Source: Nageia nagi (Eukaryota > Pinophyta). From it: a stretch of DNA of 64,000 nucleotides. The notes beneath the pieces are model-generated. The model ran no database searches. It saw only the letters and a program-made list of their open reading frames with translations, and was not told where the DNA came from. A program made the translations under genes and the position numbers. The stretch spans positions 175,646,001-175,710,000 of the forward strand of contig JBITNC010000001.1 in NCBI GenBank assembly GCA_050084985.1. The letters run 5' to 3'. Positions 12,452-23,921 of this stretch are shown here, piece by piece; the first letter of the stretch is position 1, and each line of letters starts with the position of its first letter.

Positions 12452-14844
12452 TCATGGACTACCCCAACCACCAGATTCTTCTCAAGGACTACTCCAACCA
12501 CTACCTTGACCTCAAGAACTATAGTGATCTCTCTACTATCTACTTGTGTCTCTAGTGTCATGACTAGGAGGACTAGTACTAATAGACCTTGTAGGATTAG
12601 CTTATCATGTAGCCCCCCATAACTATGATGATCTCACAATACCTTGGGAGGATGCCCATGGTGTAGTACCCCTACTAGGAGAGGCTCCTAATCTCACCAT
12701 CCTGCTTGGAGAACCTACTATCTCTTGAGCACTACTACCAACTTGATATGTAAACAAGTCAATAGGCATATAACTCAATGGAGGTATGAGATACTATACT
12801 ATAGGGGGGAAATTCTAGTACACCTATCAACTAAGTCTAAATAATAGCACTATAATTATCTCTCTATTGGTAAATGCCATGAACAAACATTGAAGATCTA
12901 CTCTTTGTACCCCCAAGAGTAGGTGTTTCTCCCATATGATGATCTTGAGCTCCCTATAGTGATGTACGAGCCTTAGCTCTCTCTCTATGATACTGATCCC
13001 TCTTAGCTCTATATCGATACATGCATGAGTTGGCCTATGCCAACTAATATCTGAGCTTGTAAATATCACCTAGTAAAGTATCAATATTAAGAACCTAAGT
13101 CATTAGGATATCACATCTATCATCATCATCTCTACTTGGGGAAACTCTATTCGTAGCTAGACTTGCTACTCTCTCCTCTAGAATAAACTCCTCAATAACA
13201 TCTATCATCCTCTCCTCTCTCTCACTTATTATTACCTCACTTGTGGTTGCACCCACATCCTTAATATCATCAACATGCTGATGAATGTGTCTAACCTCTC
13301 CATCATCATCACCACCCTCTAACTCAATATTCCACTAAGCTATAAACTCCTTACTGATGCTAATATCATCTACCCTAGTATCATACTCAATCAATGCCTC
13401 CTCCTGAGTAGGATCTAGCTTTATATACACCAAAGACTAAACACCATCCATTGGGATGGTACTCTTATGCTGATATAGCACTGATGAAGGTGGAATGTCC
13501 TAAACTAAACCAAACTAGTGGCATACTCTTCCAAACTCAAGAAAATCTATTCATATGCCACTCAATACACATGGCTACTAAATACTAGTAATCTCCCTTG
13601 CAAGCTCAACCCAAATTGGATTTAAATGATAAGGTCTAAACCTCACCAGATCCAAAACTAACTAAGCTAGGATGTGATGGTAATAGGCCACATCTTGCCT
13701 AATGCCATCTAATGGATGAACATAAAAATCATCATGCCATCAAATGATGCTTGCCTCATACTCCAAATGGATACCAAAACTAGCCATAAGTAATCTTAAG
13801 GGGTGAGCTATAGTAATATGCTCATAGGCCCATGCCTACAAAGTGATAGTAATTGATAATGAGGCACAATGCCTTGAGAATAAAAGAATAGCTCTCTATA
13901 AATCTAAGCTAATAGTGTAGGCACCTAAGCATACACTATCTCATGCTACATCATATCTACTATAATTGATAAAAGTGACCATGGGAATCTCCCACCACAA
14001 GTATTAGGAAGAGCATAACATTGAACTAATCCCATCAAATATGAAAAATGTATATCTCCCATCTGATCCTCCATCCAATACTGGTAGTATCAGATTCCTC
14101 CAGAAATAATCTAAGAAATAATAGTATCAACTCTATCTGCTCCATTAAGGAATGAAATCATTAGCAAGGCTCTAGCTCTATCTACCACATGTTGTATCCT
14201 CTGACCATGGATAGGTAGTATATATAATCAATGAATGTCCTCTATAGTGATCATCATCTCCCTAATAGGGAGATGAAAGGTCAAAGTATGAGCATCCCAT
14301 CTATCTAACAAAGCTACCAATAAAGGATACTCCCAATGAGTGTGACCCATATATGGGCCCATGCCAAATCTAACCATCCTAAAAATGTGTGATCAGTAGG
14401 ACGTAGAAAGTACCTACCCACTTAGATGATAGAAGGGTATCTACCATGAGGTTAAAAAATGTCTCAAACCTACAAATTCATAAAATTTAACTTAAAAAAA
14501 TGGGTGATTCAACATGAAACATCGATGTTCAAGTGCTAGCATTATAGAATCATTAATGTATGACATATAAACATTAGTGACCTTGAAACCCTTTAGCTTT
14601 GGCCAACAAACATGATGGAGGGTTTGAAAATTTGTCACAACAAATAGAAAGAAAAGTCTAAATTATATTCTAATCCGATGGAAATGTTTGAAGTACCTAA
14701 TTATTATCTTTTATAACTAAAAAATTGAAACAAAATGGATAAAATATCAGATATAAGCAAAAATTAAGAAATAAGGTTAGTTTAAAACCGTACCTCTTCT
14801 TAGATAGGTCAAGAATAGCCAATGAAGTGATGATGTAGAGGTAT
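12452..14844 (-). pseudogene. E1 antisense PMD-like gene (degenerate, two exons)
   Basis: On the minus strand, about 14330-14210 reads EYPLLVALLDRWDAHT, LTFHLPIREMMITIEDIH and LYILPIHG, the N-terminal signature of the plant mobile domain. The gene matches E2's at 44143-46531. The proposed exon 1 runs from 14844 to 14794, where ATA replaces the start ATG, and ends at a GAG/GTACGG donor. The intron is 14470-14793 (324 bp) and ends at TTTGTAG. Exon 2 runs from 14469 to the TGA at 12454-12452 after GWGSP, a stop shared with E2. Exon 2 length is not a multiple of three, so at least one frameshift exists, besides stops. PMD proteins of hosts act in silencing; here it is a passenger. Confidence 0.75.
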
Positions 14845-15353
14845 GATAGTCTTGTTAGATATTGATAGGTAACAACGTTGTAAAAAGTATGAAGAATAAA
14901 TAATACATAGCAAATAAGAAAATGATAAAAATAAGATATAATGTAATAATGAAATTAAAACCTTTTCTTTTATAATGTTGCAACATGGAACATCGATGAT
15001 CAGATAGCAGATGTCGATGATTCATTAATAGATGCCAACATTTTAAGCCTACTACCAATAATTTAAGTAACCAAAAAATAATGGGGGTGTTATGATTATA
15101 TTTTTTCTAAGAAACTTAAGCTTCATACATAAAATATTTTGATAATATTTCTTAATATATTGTTGATTTTGAAAATATCAAAAATGGTAAAATGTGATAA
15201 ATCATTGTTACATAAGATTATCCTAAAACCTTTTTGTCATGACAAAGGACAACACCATCAAAAACCCATATACTAAAGAAATACTTATACGGTACATGTG
15301 TGCTTAGATGTACAAAATGACATAACAAAAATATCATGCAACTATCACATAAG
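14845..15353. other. E1 region upstream of antisense gene, to the E3 insertion
   Basis: Noncoding. It holds degenerate copies of the 20-bp element motif (aacatcgatgatca, gatgtcgatgattc, gatgccaacatt) at about 14990-15040, matching the E2 array at 46661-46755. The last 170 bp (ggacaacaccatcaaa ... atgcaactatcac) match E2 46900-46995. It ends at the E3 target site ataag (15349-15353). Confidence 0.65.
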
Positions 15354-15883
15354 TGTATTTCTCTAGAATAACACTCAAAATTTGGGTAATTCAACTATTC
15401 TTCATTCTTTATTATTTCATTCTTTAGTACCCGAGAGCTATGTATATAAGAGTACCTAGGGGGAACACTATTCTTTTAAAGTCTTCATGACTTGTAAGAT
15501 TTTTGTATAAATTATTCCCCTCTTCTCATTGCTTTTCCTTAGACTATCAAAAGTCATTTTTTTTTATTAAATAAATTCACCCGATAGTTTTTTCATTCTT
15601 TAGTACCTAAGAATTATGTAAATAAGGTTACTTGAGAGTTATGTCAATGAGACTTGTGTCAATTTTGTATTATTTTATTCTTTAGTAACCAGGAGTTGAG
15701 AGTCTCTGGGAATCATATCATCTTCTCCAAGTATACTCAAGAAATCATGGATGTAAAAGTTCTCAAAGTCATATTTATTACCATTAGATTCTTTAGGAAT
15801 TATTGGCACAAATGTCCAAAACTTGTACATATTCAGAGTTTCATTTTTAAAGAATAACAACAATGCCTAGGGATTTTGAAGGA

Positions 15884-16147
15884 TGATGTCATAATTTTTG
15901 ATTAAAATTAGTGGGTCTCAAAATAAGAAATGATAGGTGAAGACTTTTGAAGAACAGTAGTAGAGCCCGATGATTGTAGAAGGTGATGTCATATTTTTTT
16001 ATGAAAATCAATAGGTCCTAGAGAAATCAAAATCTTGATAGAGCCCATTGATTCTGGGAGATGACATCATGATTTTTGGCTAAAATCAGTGGGTCCCAAT
16101 TGAATCAAAATATAAATAGTACCAAAGGATTTCAAAAGGTGATGTCA
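15884..16147 (+). promoter_or_regulatory. Four TGATGTCA/TGACATCA octamers in E3 U3 (5' LTR)
   Basis: Octamers lie at 15884-15891 (TGATGTCA), 15984-15991 (TGATGTCA), 16062-16069 (TGACATCA) and 16140-16147 (TGATGTCA). Each sits in an imperfect repeat with an AT-rich block and a gtgggtcc-like or aggtcc-like end. All are one C-to-T or G-to-A step from TGACGTCA, the palindromic bZIP (CRE/as-1-like) site. Inferred role: enhancer of LTR transcription. Confidence 0.65.
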
Positions 16148-16791
16148 CATGTTTTTGTAAAAATCAATGAGTCTTAGAAGAAGCAGATCATTAATAGAGA
16201 CCAAAAGAACATAGAGCCTACCAAGCAAGTAAAAGAGTAGTGCATGAGAAAGAACACCCAAGTCCACTTCATCTTAAGTGTTTGACCTTTGGGGCCCTAT
16301 TAATGTGTTGACACCAACTCATTTCCACATAACAATGCCAATTCTTCTTGATCCAAGTAAACAAAATGTCTACCAACTAACATTACTTTGATTGTTGACA
16401 TCCATAGTAGAGATCATAAAGAGTACAGTGAAGTAGATGGAGGATAATAAAGCATATAACCAAATTATACCAATAAATGTGCAATCAAATAACTACTCAA
16501 TCAGATATAGTGCTACCTTCAATAAAAAATAATGTTATATTCAATTAGCTATAGGACTAAGGAAGGAGAAATCAAAAACATGTCAAAAAGATTACGGCTC
16601 TACGGACGTGGCTGACCAAAAGTTACAAATCCCTAGATAGTTTAGCTAGTTGATGTTGATTAGTACTTGTTCACTATATAATCTAGCATAGTTGTAACAT
16701 TTATGTAAATAGTGTTGATGTAGTTGTTTCATTTAATTTTAGTAGTAATGTACATTAATGAGATCCAACCACCCAAAGGGGGGGAAAGTTG

Positions 16792-16799
16792 TATAAATA
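16792..16799 (+). promoter_or_regulatory. TATA box of E3 5' LTR
   Basis: tataaata is preceded by a G-rich block and conserved in the 3' LTR at 29227-29234. It is the likely core promoter for E3 genomic RNA. Confidence 0.65.
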
Positions 16800-17322
16800 G
16801 CTAATTTTTAAAAATTAAGAAGGTTAGACATTTTAGCAAATTTACCCTAATCTGTAAGAGCAATTCACATATGATAATACAAATACACAATGCTTTCCCT
16901 TCTTGTAACAAAGTGGCTATTATTGCTTTTGTGAATATTATGTGTGGAATGTTTTCTTCAAATTATGGCTATGTATTATGATTGTGAGACCCCAAGTGCA
17001 AGATAGTCTACTATTCTTAATCTTGGATATGGATTGTTGCTTGTGCTACAATGCCTAGGTTGTGAATTTCTTATTTTAATTATTTATTTGCTTATCTTTT
17101 TCCTATAAATATTCATCTTTTTATTCCTTTCCTCTTACTTTTCACCTTAAAAATAGATACAAACTAGCCTATAAATAGAAGATTGAGTAGAAAAACAACA
17201 CGAGCACATCCCCACCACCTTTTGCTCTTTTAAGGAACCTACCATTATGAAAAGTGGAGAACATGACTAGATCAAACCCTTGAGGTTATGCTATACCAAT
17301 CAATAGTAGCCAGTTCCATTTT

Positions 17323-17340
17323 TGGTATGCTCGATGGGAC
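17323..17340 (+). other. Putative E3 primer-binding site
   Basis: tggtatgctcgatgggac lies 17 nt after the LTR end. It starts with the expected TGG and is G-rich toward its 3' end, like other plant gypsy primer sites. The spacing is longer than usual and I cannot assign the tRNA. Confidence 0.4.
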
Positions 17341-19320
17341 ACAAGCTAAATTTCATATTTAGTGGGTGTTGTTAGGCCTAATAGCCTCATCTAATGGGTT
17401 ATCAATTTGATGTTTAAATATTATAAGGTTTTTGTAACCTTATTGGTGAATCTACTATCAACCAATCAAATTATTTGAACCTTGGCATCTCTAGAATGTA
17501 GACTAACTAGAAGTAGTGATAGAAATTTCTTTAGACAATCTATATTTCAAGAGCTGTCACTTCCTTATAGGAGGACTAGATGAAAGATATCTCAAGTTGT
17601 GTCTCCTTTAATCCCTTTAAGGGTCTCACCTTTGTTATTTATATTTGACTCATTCCCATAAAATCCTTCACCTCCTATGAATTCTCTCATTCGATAGATT
17701 TTTCGACCAAGAACAAAAGTTATCCTTTGGTTGTAGCTACTAATTCACCACCTATACCTCAAGCAAATTTTAAAGTTTTATCTAAATATGATGGCTCTAA
17801 GAAGATGCCATATGAGCATTATCAAGATGTATCATTATTAACTTCAAGTTTTGATATTACTAATGAAACTATGATGATAAGGTTATTACCACACTCTTTT
17901 GAAGGTAAAGCAACTAAATGGTTCAAAACTCTCACCTCTAATCTATAAATTCATGGGGAGAGTTATGTTAGGCCCTAATTAAAATATTTTCTATATATGG
18001 TGATTATAGCATGTTCCTTAGCCTCATAACATGTATCAAAAGGCATCCACATGAATTTATTAATGATTTTAATATTAGATTTAAAAGAACATGGAAATCC
18101 ATACCAACAAGGATTAGACCAACAAATGCTTAAGCTCTAGTATATTATCAAAAAGCTTTTCTTGACCTCAATATGCTTATTGTTATGTCAAGAGATACAT
18201 TCCCATATGTTTACCAAATAGTAAATATTGCATAACATACCTTGGTGTCCTATGGTAAAATGTAGTCCAAAATAATCATGCCTATATTTCTTAGTTTAAC
18301 TCCTAAGTAGACTCCCCAAATAGGTCACCTTGGAGTCCTAGCCTTACCACCTCCTCCTAAGCCTACTATTCAAAATTAGCTACCAACATTACCTATTCTT
18401 GTATCCATAAGCATTGGTACTAAACCTAAATCTCAAGAAGAGGAGAGGATGTTGGAGATAACTATTAGAAATATATCCAACAAGCTCACTCTACAAGAAA
18501 GGTAGAATCATGGTTTTAACTATATAATTAGTATCAACCAAGGTTCCAACCTAAGGTCAATTAGCCAAAATAGTATAATCCTCATAAAATAATTGATAAT
18601 GCTATTATGACCAATGATATAGATAGTGCTACTTTGAGCATTAAAAAATGGTGTCCACCATGTTCAGTTCCTCATTTTCCTAATTCATGTGCAATATATC
18701 AAAATCAATATTTGGGGTTATATTTTGACCAAATGGTAGAACCTACTTTAGATCCTACTACTAACCTCATAATGGTCAACTTTTGGATTCTAAGATATGC
18801 TAAAGAATAAGCAAATTATGTTCAAACTAGAGCAACTTCTTTAGTAGCCCCACAGTAGCCTCAAGCCACTTAGCAGTATCAATCTCCCACTCAAGCCCAA
18901 CCCAAACCTAAGAAAGCTAAGACTCCCTTAGCTCAACCTTAGAATCAACATCATCAAGTATCATTTAAATCAGGTACTATTTTGACAAGTTTGAGTGTTA
19001 TTCCATCAAACCTAAGTACTAATGCCCTAGGTGAAACAAACCCCACTTCAATAAGAAAAGAAGTCCCAGAGAAAGAAAGACCCAACATGTTGAGATATCT
19101 TTTAATCATTTATTATCATAAAGAAAAAGTCACTCAACATTTCAAAACACATTAGCAAGTGAAACCAAGTAAGTCTACCCCATATGCTCTATATAATATT
19201 ATAGAAGAATTGAAGAAATCTCCTTCAAAGGATGACTATGTTTGATGCTTTAAAGATACCAAGTCAATTAGATCTTCTATAAGAAGCTTTAAAATTAAGA
19301 AATAGTAAAAATATGACAAA
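17341..19320 (+). pseudogene. E3 gag (degenerate)
   Basis: A leader of about 350 bp is followed by a readable Gag piece at 17727-17948: LSKYDGSKKMPYEHYQ and LLPHSFEGKATKWFKTL, which fit the retrotransposon gag domain (the E1/E2 counterpart has LASQALDWYNSLP). After frameshifts, 18607-18810 reads WCPPCSVPHFPNSC, a Cys/His cluster. A Pro/Gln-rich tail (QPKPKKAKTPLAQP) follows. The start codon cannot be fixed. Stops in all frames leave no functional product. Confidence 0.65.
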
Positions 19321-19994
19321 CATAGAGAATCCTATCTATGTTGTATTTGAATTTGTCTCTCTAGCTCCAATAGGTATAACAAGACCCTCATCTTTCTATT
19401 TATCCCTAAGATTAGAAGGCTAGGTAGTAAATAATTGTATGATTGATACTAGAGCCACCATAACATTATCCCCAAAGCTATTGTAGATGAAATGAAATCT
19501 ATATTATAAGATGCATTAATGGTGTCATACAATTGGATTCTTCCTTAGTAGATATTGTTGGTAGTGTTAAAAGTGTTCAAATAACCTTGAATGCCTTCCT
19601 TGATATTAGTGTTATCTAAGACATTATTGTAGTTGATCTTCCACCTTTATTCAAAATTTATCTTTGTAGAGAATTTACTACTAAATTGAAAGGGTACCTA
19701 GCCTTAAATTATAGTCATCTTCTACTTCCCTTCCAAAATAGATAGGTGAAGATTTTTAATGAAGGCACTAAAACTATCCATCTCAAGAGGATCAATGAAG
19801 TAAATTGCATGAATGATCCACAACAAGTGGAGATATTTGAAAGTGACACACTAAGGGAATCACTACTAACAACCAAAGTTCTATCAGCAAATGATCTAAA
19901 TTATCAGGTCATAGATGTTGGCATGGGCAATTATTATCTATATGAAAAAGTTTAGCTAGTCTCAATTATTGTTGATAAAGAATACAAGGTATGG
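19321..19994 (+). pseudogene. E3 protease (degenerate)
   Basis: Protease is inferred from position and from NCMIDTRATITL near 19433-19470, where the retropepsin D-T-G appears as D-T-R followed by Ala. A readable piece at 19746-19955 (EIFESDTLRESLLTTKV) links it to the RNase H. Loss of the Gly in the active-site loop would inactivate it. Confidence 0.5.
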
Positions 19995-20417
19995 ATGATG
20001 TATTTTGATGGTTCCCAATGCAAACATAGATGTGGAGTTAGAGATGTCTTCAAATCTCCAAAGGGGACTACCAAAAGATTCTCCTTCCAATTCACATGGA
20101 CCTGTATAAACAATGCTACTAAATATGAATCCCTTTGTTTAGGGTTATATAAAGTAATTAGTTTAGGTATTAGATGCCTAATTATTTATGGTGATTCTAA
20201 ATTGGTCATTAAGCAAGTTCGAAATCATATTAGTGCAAATCACCATTATTTGAAGGACTACAGGAATAAAGTGTGGGATTTATTGGAAGCATTTTTGGCT
20301 ATCAATTTTGTATCTATTCTTAGAAAGCACAACCAAGTAGCTAATGCACTTGCTAGAAGAGAAGCACATTATAACTCTTCTCATCATAAAAGAGGAGCTC
20401 TTGGATTCAAAGTTTAG
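19995..20417 (+). pseudogene. E3 archaeal-type RNase H located before RT
   Basis: This 140-residue open frame begins with MMYFDGSQCKHRCGV, followed by CINNATKYESLCLGLYK, IIYGDSKLVIKQV and HNQVANALARREA. These are the four blocks of the aRNH fold, similar to the E1/E2 aRNH (HFDGSQCEQGGGAS ... NNNAEYEAL). The second acidic residue (AEY to TKY) and the fourth (ADALA to ANALA) are lost, so it is catalytically dead. It lies upstream of RT, whereas in E1 and E2 the aRNH lies between RNase H and integrase. Confidence 0.75.
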
Positions 20418-21540
20418 TGTAGGCATTTAGTACTTGATGTTGAAAACTTTTGGTAGGTATTTGACTTTGATTAGCATATTGTTAACTTCCTTGTAGATTA
20501 AGTGGTGGCTCACACTTTTGGTACTTAGGAAATGCTTGACTATTTCCAAGAATTAGATATCATTAATCTTAGAAATAATGTAGTAACAAAAGGATTGCTC
20601 TCTTTTGAAATACTATTTGATTTAGAAGATGTACTAAAGGCTAAGTCTTTGGTCATCTTGAAGGAGAATTATGTTGAGCTAGAGGTAGAGCTCAGTAAAT
20701 TCATAAAAGTTGGTTCAAAATGTTCTATTGAAGAAAAGGTTACTATGTCTCAAATTTATCATGAGTTTTCCCATATGATTGCTTGGACTTATGATGATCT
20801 TAAGACATATGATAAAAATGTCATCCAACACACAGTCAAACTTAAGCTAGATGCTAAACCTTATAGGTAAAAGTAGAGACCCATAAATCCCAAAATAGAA
20901 GAAGCTATGAAATAGGAGTTAATCAAACTTCTTGATTCAAAAATCATTTATCCTATTAAGCATTCTTCATGGGTTGCAAATTTAGTTCCTATCAGAAAGA
21001 AAAATGGAGAAATCAAACTGTACATTGATTTCAAAAATTTGAAAAATTGTCCCTGAAAGATAATCATCCTCTCCTTCCTATGGAGCAAATCCTACATACA
21101 ATAATTGAAGCTTGCTATTTTTAAATGATTGATGGTTACTCAAGATTTAACTAGATTTTGGTGAAGGATGAATATCAATTCAAGATAGCATTTATGACTA
21201 AATGGGGCACATTTGCTTTTTGAAGGATGCCATGGATAATGCATTTGGTGACCTAATAAATAAGATTATATTGATTTATCTAGATGATTTCACTATCTTC
21301 TCCAGAAATAGAAGCGATCATTTGGAACATCTAAGATTAGTATTTGAAAAATGCATGAAGTTTGGCATTTCAATCAACCCAAAAAAATTAGTTTTTATGG
21401 TCAATCAAAGAAAGCTACTTGGTCACATTATCTCAAAAGAGGGGCTAGCAATTGATCCAAATAGAGTAAAAGCTATAGAGGCATTGCCACTCCCCTCTAA
21501 CAAGAAGGCCTTACAACCATTCCTTGGTTAGATAAATTTT
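20418..21540 (+). pseudogene. E3 reverse transcriptase (degenerate)
   Basis: The N-terminal extension is readable at 20532-20870 (FSHMIAWTYDDLKTYD, HTVKLKLDAKPYR), typical of the segment before gypsy RT. Fingers appear at about 20930-21050 (SSWVANLVPIRKKNGEIK, YIDFKNL) and palm at 21202-21531. The catalytic box is intact as YLDD near 21280, followed by INPKKLVFMVNQRKLLGHIIS and KALQPFLG. At least two frameshifts separate the blocks. It would copy RNA to DNA if repaired by recombination, but not as it stands. Confidence 0.8.
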
Positions 21541-22150
21541 GTTAAAAAATTTATTAATAATTTTTTAGAAACTATGTCTCGAATCACTTCAATGCTAAAG
21601 AAAGATGATATATTTTCCTAATCTTGTGAAGAAAAAGTAGCCTTCATAGAGATTAAAAAAGGCTATAGTAGAAGCTCCTATGCTTAAAAACCCTAATATG
21701 TCAAAAGATTTCATCATGTATGAACATGGAGTGGATAGAAGCATTGCTGCAATTCTTCCATAGAAGGATAATAATAATGAGGAACACCTAATTGTATTTC
21801 ATAGTCAGATATTACATCAACACCAATAAAGGTACTCATTTATTGAAAACCAAGTGTTTTCTATTATGAAAGGATTTAAAAAGTTTAAGCATTATGTCTC
21901 TCATAGTAGAATCCTTGTATATAATATTCATCTAGATGTAAAAAATTATATTAGATAAAGAGATCTAGGTAAAGGAAGAGTTGGTTCGATTACTAAGATA
22001 ATGAAATATGATATAGAGATCAAGCCAACCAAGCTAATCAAAGGAAGGGCTCTCTATGAGACTATGGCCAAAGCTTCACATATGATTGATTTAATGAAGG
22101 ATGAATAGCAACTTAATCAAGAAAGTGATTAGATTAAGCAAATTATTATT
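21541..22150 (+). pseudogene. E3 RNase H following RT (degenerate)
   Basis: Translation shows FIEIKKA, APMLKNPNMSKDFIMYEHGVD and SIAAIL, then FSIMKGFKKFKHYV, the pattern of a gypsy RNase H directly after RT. Several stops are present. This is the second RNase H of E3, besides the one at 19995-20417. Confidence 0.6.
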
Positions 22151-23391
22151 TATTTTCAAATGGTAAGTGCCCTAAAACTCTAGATAAATTTCCAAAAAGT
22201 AGGTTCAAGTTACATGCCCTTAAATTTATTATGATAGATGACCACTAGTATAGAAAACAATTTGATCAAACCCTTCTTAGATGTGTGACTGAAGATGAAT
22301 CCCAAAGAACATTGCATAAATTTCATTATGGATTCTCTAGCAGGCATTATAGTGGACCTACAATAGTAGCAAAGATGTTACAAGCAGGATATTTTGGCCC
22401 ACTATATTTTAGGATTCATTTAAGATTACACAAGAATGTGATAAGTACAATAGATTTGTGGGAAAGAGAAGACAAGCTACCATGCCTCTCAAACCTATGA
22501 TTATCAAGGAGCCTTTTCAATAGTGGGGTATGGAATTTATTGGTGTCATAAACCCCAATTCTTTGGTAGGCCACAAATTTATTTTGATTGCAATAAACTA
22601 CTTCACTAGATGGTCAGAGGCTATGCCATGCAAAAATGTAGATCAAGAAATGGTAATGGAAATGATTAAAAGAATAATCACCTGCTTTAGAATCCCATTA
22701 ACTATAATGTTAGATAATGGTTTGACATTCATCAGAGGTAATCTATCAAGCTTTATAGCTCAATATGGAATCTACTAGTTATTCTTTTCAAACTATTACC
22801 CACAAGGTAACAGATTAGCTAAATCAACTAACAAAAATCTGACCCAAATAATCAAGAGTACAATTGAAGGGAATCCCATATAGTGGCATACATAGTTAGA
22901 CTATGCATTATGAGCTAATAGAATTAGTATAAAATTAGCAATTAAGACATCCCCATATGCATTGGTATATGGCAAAAGGCTAGTATTGCCAATACATATG
23001 GAGTTACTAGCTTTAAAAATCCTACAAGAAATGGAAGACCATGACTTTGAGCCATTATAGTTCAGATATAATCAACTCCTAAAATTGGAAAAAAATTGGA
23101 ACAAAGCATATGATTCATTCTAGCATTGTTAGCACATTTTCAAGAGGTGGTTTGATAAGAAAAAATCTTCCCAAGTGAAGTTTGAACTAGGTGATATTAT
23201 TCTCAAATGAGATGAGGAAAGAGCAAAACTTAGAAGACACCAAAATTTTGACTCTCTTTGGAGCAGGCCTTATGTCATTACCCAAGCCATGCCAAATAAC
23301 ATGTTCAAGTTATAACCTATTATTGGGTCTCAGGAATTACCTATTCCCATCAATGAGATCTATTTAAAACATTACCAAGTGATGAGGTAAA
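22151..23391 (+). pseudogene. E3 integrase (degenerate)
   Basis: The zinc-binding region lies at 22285-22400 (LHKFHYGFSSRHYSGP). Core pieces at 22530-22778 are LVGHKFILIAINYFTRWSEAMPC (landmarks GHKFIL and FTRWSEA) and LDNGLTF. Next comes FSNYYPQGNRLAKSTNK, then SPYALVYGKRLVLPIHMEL. The first Asp is Glu (MEFIG), the second is kept (LDNG), and the Glu is Lys (LAKSTN). The C-terminal domain shows FELGDIILK and WSRPYVITQA, and ends IYLKHYQVMR before the TAA at 23389. It is inactive by residue loss and stops. Confidence 0.78.
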
Positions 23392-23921
23392 CTTGCATTC
23401 CTCACAAGACATTGTATAGTATAAATATTATTAATATTTATTTAAAAAAAAAATATTATTGCATAGTTTTTGAAAAATTAAATATATTTAATGATCAAAT
23501 TTAATTCATTATTATTAGGAGTTAATGTTAGCATGCTACCTAGCTATCAACTTTAATTAACTTATTCAAGAGTTAATGCTTACATGTTGCCCAATCACCA
23601 CTAAATTAAACAACATTTAAAGAAATATTTCCTCATATTTTATGAACAATTGGACAAGTACAATGAATTAAGTCTAGTGTGCTTTGAATTTATTAATCTA
23701 GCTTATGCTAGCTCAATCCATATAGTGCATAAATATTGAGATCCTCAAGAAGTAATTACCATTAATAGAAATCTTTTCAACCTTAGATAAATAAAACTTC
23801 TCCCATGCTCTATAGTTTGAAACTTAGCAAATTTTGAGCACTCAAGTTTTTAGATCATTCAGAGCTAAGAGATTTGAGAGCTGAGTTGTATTGAGAAAGA
23901 GAAGTTGGTGATCATTTTTTA
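23392..23921. other. E3 spacer between integrase and accessory region
   Basis: Noncoding, AT-rich. Two short related blocks (agttaatgttagcatgctacctagctatc at about 23520 and agttaatgcttacatgttgcccaatcacc at about 23572, given here as landmarks agttaatgttagcatg and agttaatgcttacatg) suggest a 50-bp tandem duplication. The last 100 bp may be the 5' UTR of the accessory region. Confidence 0.5.

Larger units (their letters stand above)
1..15353 (+). mobile_element. E1: Tat-like Ty3/gypsy element, first segment (5' end outside window)
   Basis: Degenerate gag-pol followed by a sense accessory ORF and an antisense PMD gene, in the same order as E2 at 30396-47829. Base 1 corresponds to about position 32000 of E2, inside the untranslated leader, so the 5' LTR and primer site lie upstream. 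The segment stops at 15353, where E3 begins, and resumes at 29741 (E1 around the break reads cataag/acaagctcaacac; intact E2 reads cacacaagctcaacac). E1 has many stops, several frameshifts and lost catalytic residues, so it is non-autonomous and clearly older than E2. Confidence 0.88.
15354..17305 (+). repeat. E3 5' LTR
   Basis: It pairs with 27796-29740 along its full length with scattered substitutions (1952 against 1945 bp). It starts tgtattt. Its U3 holds four 60-100 bp imperfect repeats (15870-16190), and a TATA box lies at 16792-16799 after ccaaccacccaaag and a G-run. About 500 bp follow as R/U5. The short ORFs inside are on both strands and not conserved as protein. Confidence 0.88.

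Noticed and set aside
15654-15863. Opposed ORFs on both strands in the E3 LTR
   Set aside because: Chance frames in U3; the 3' LTR copy does not keep them open.
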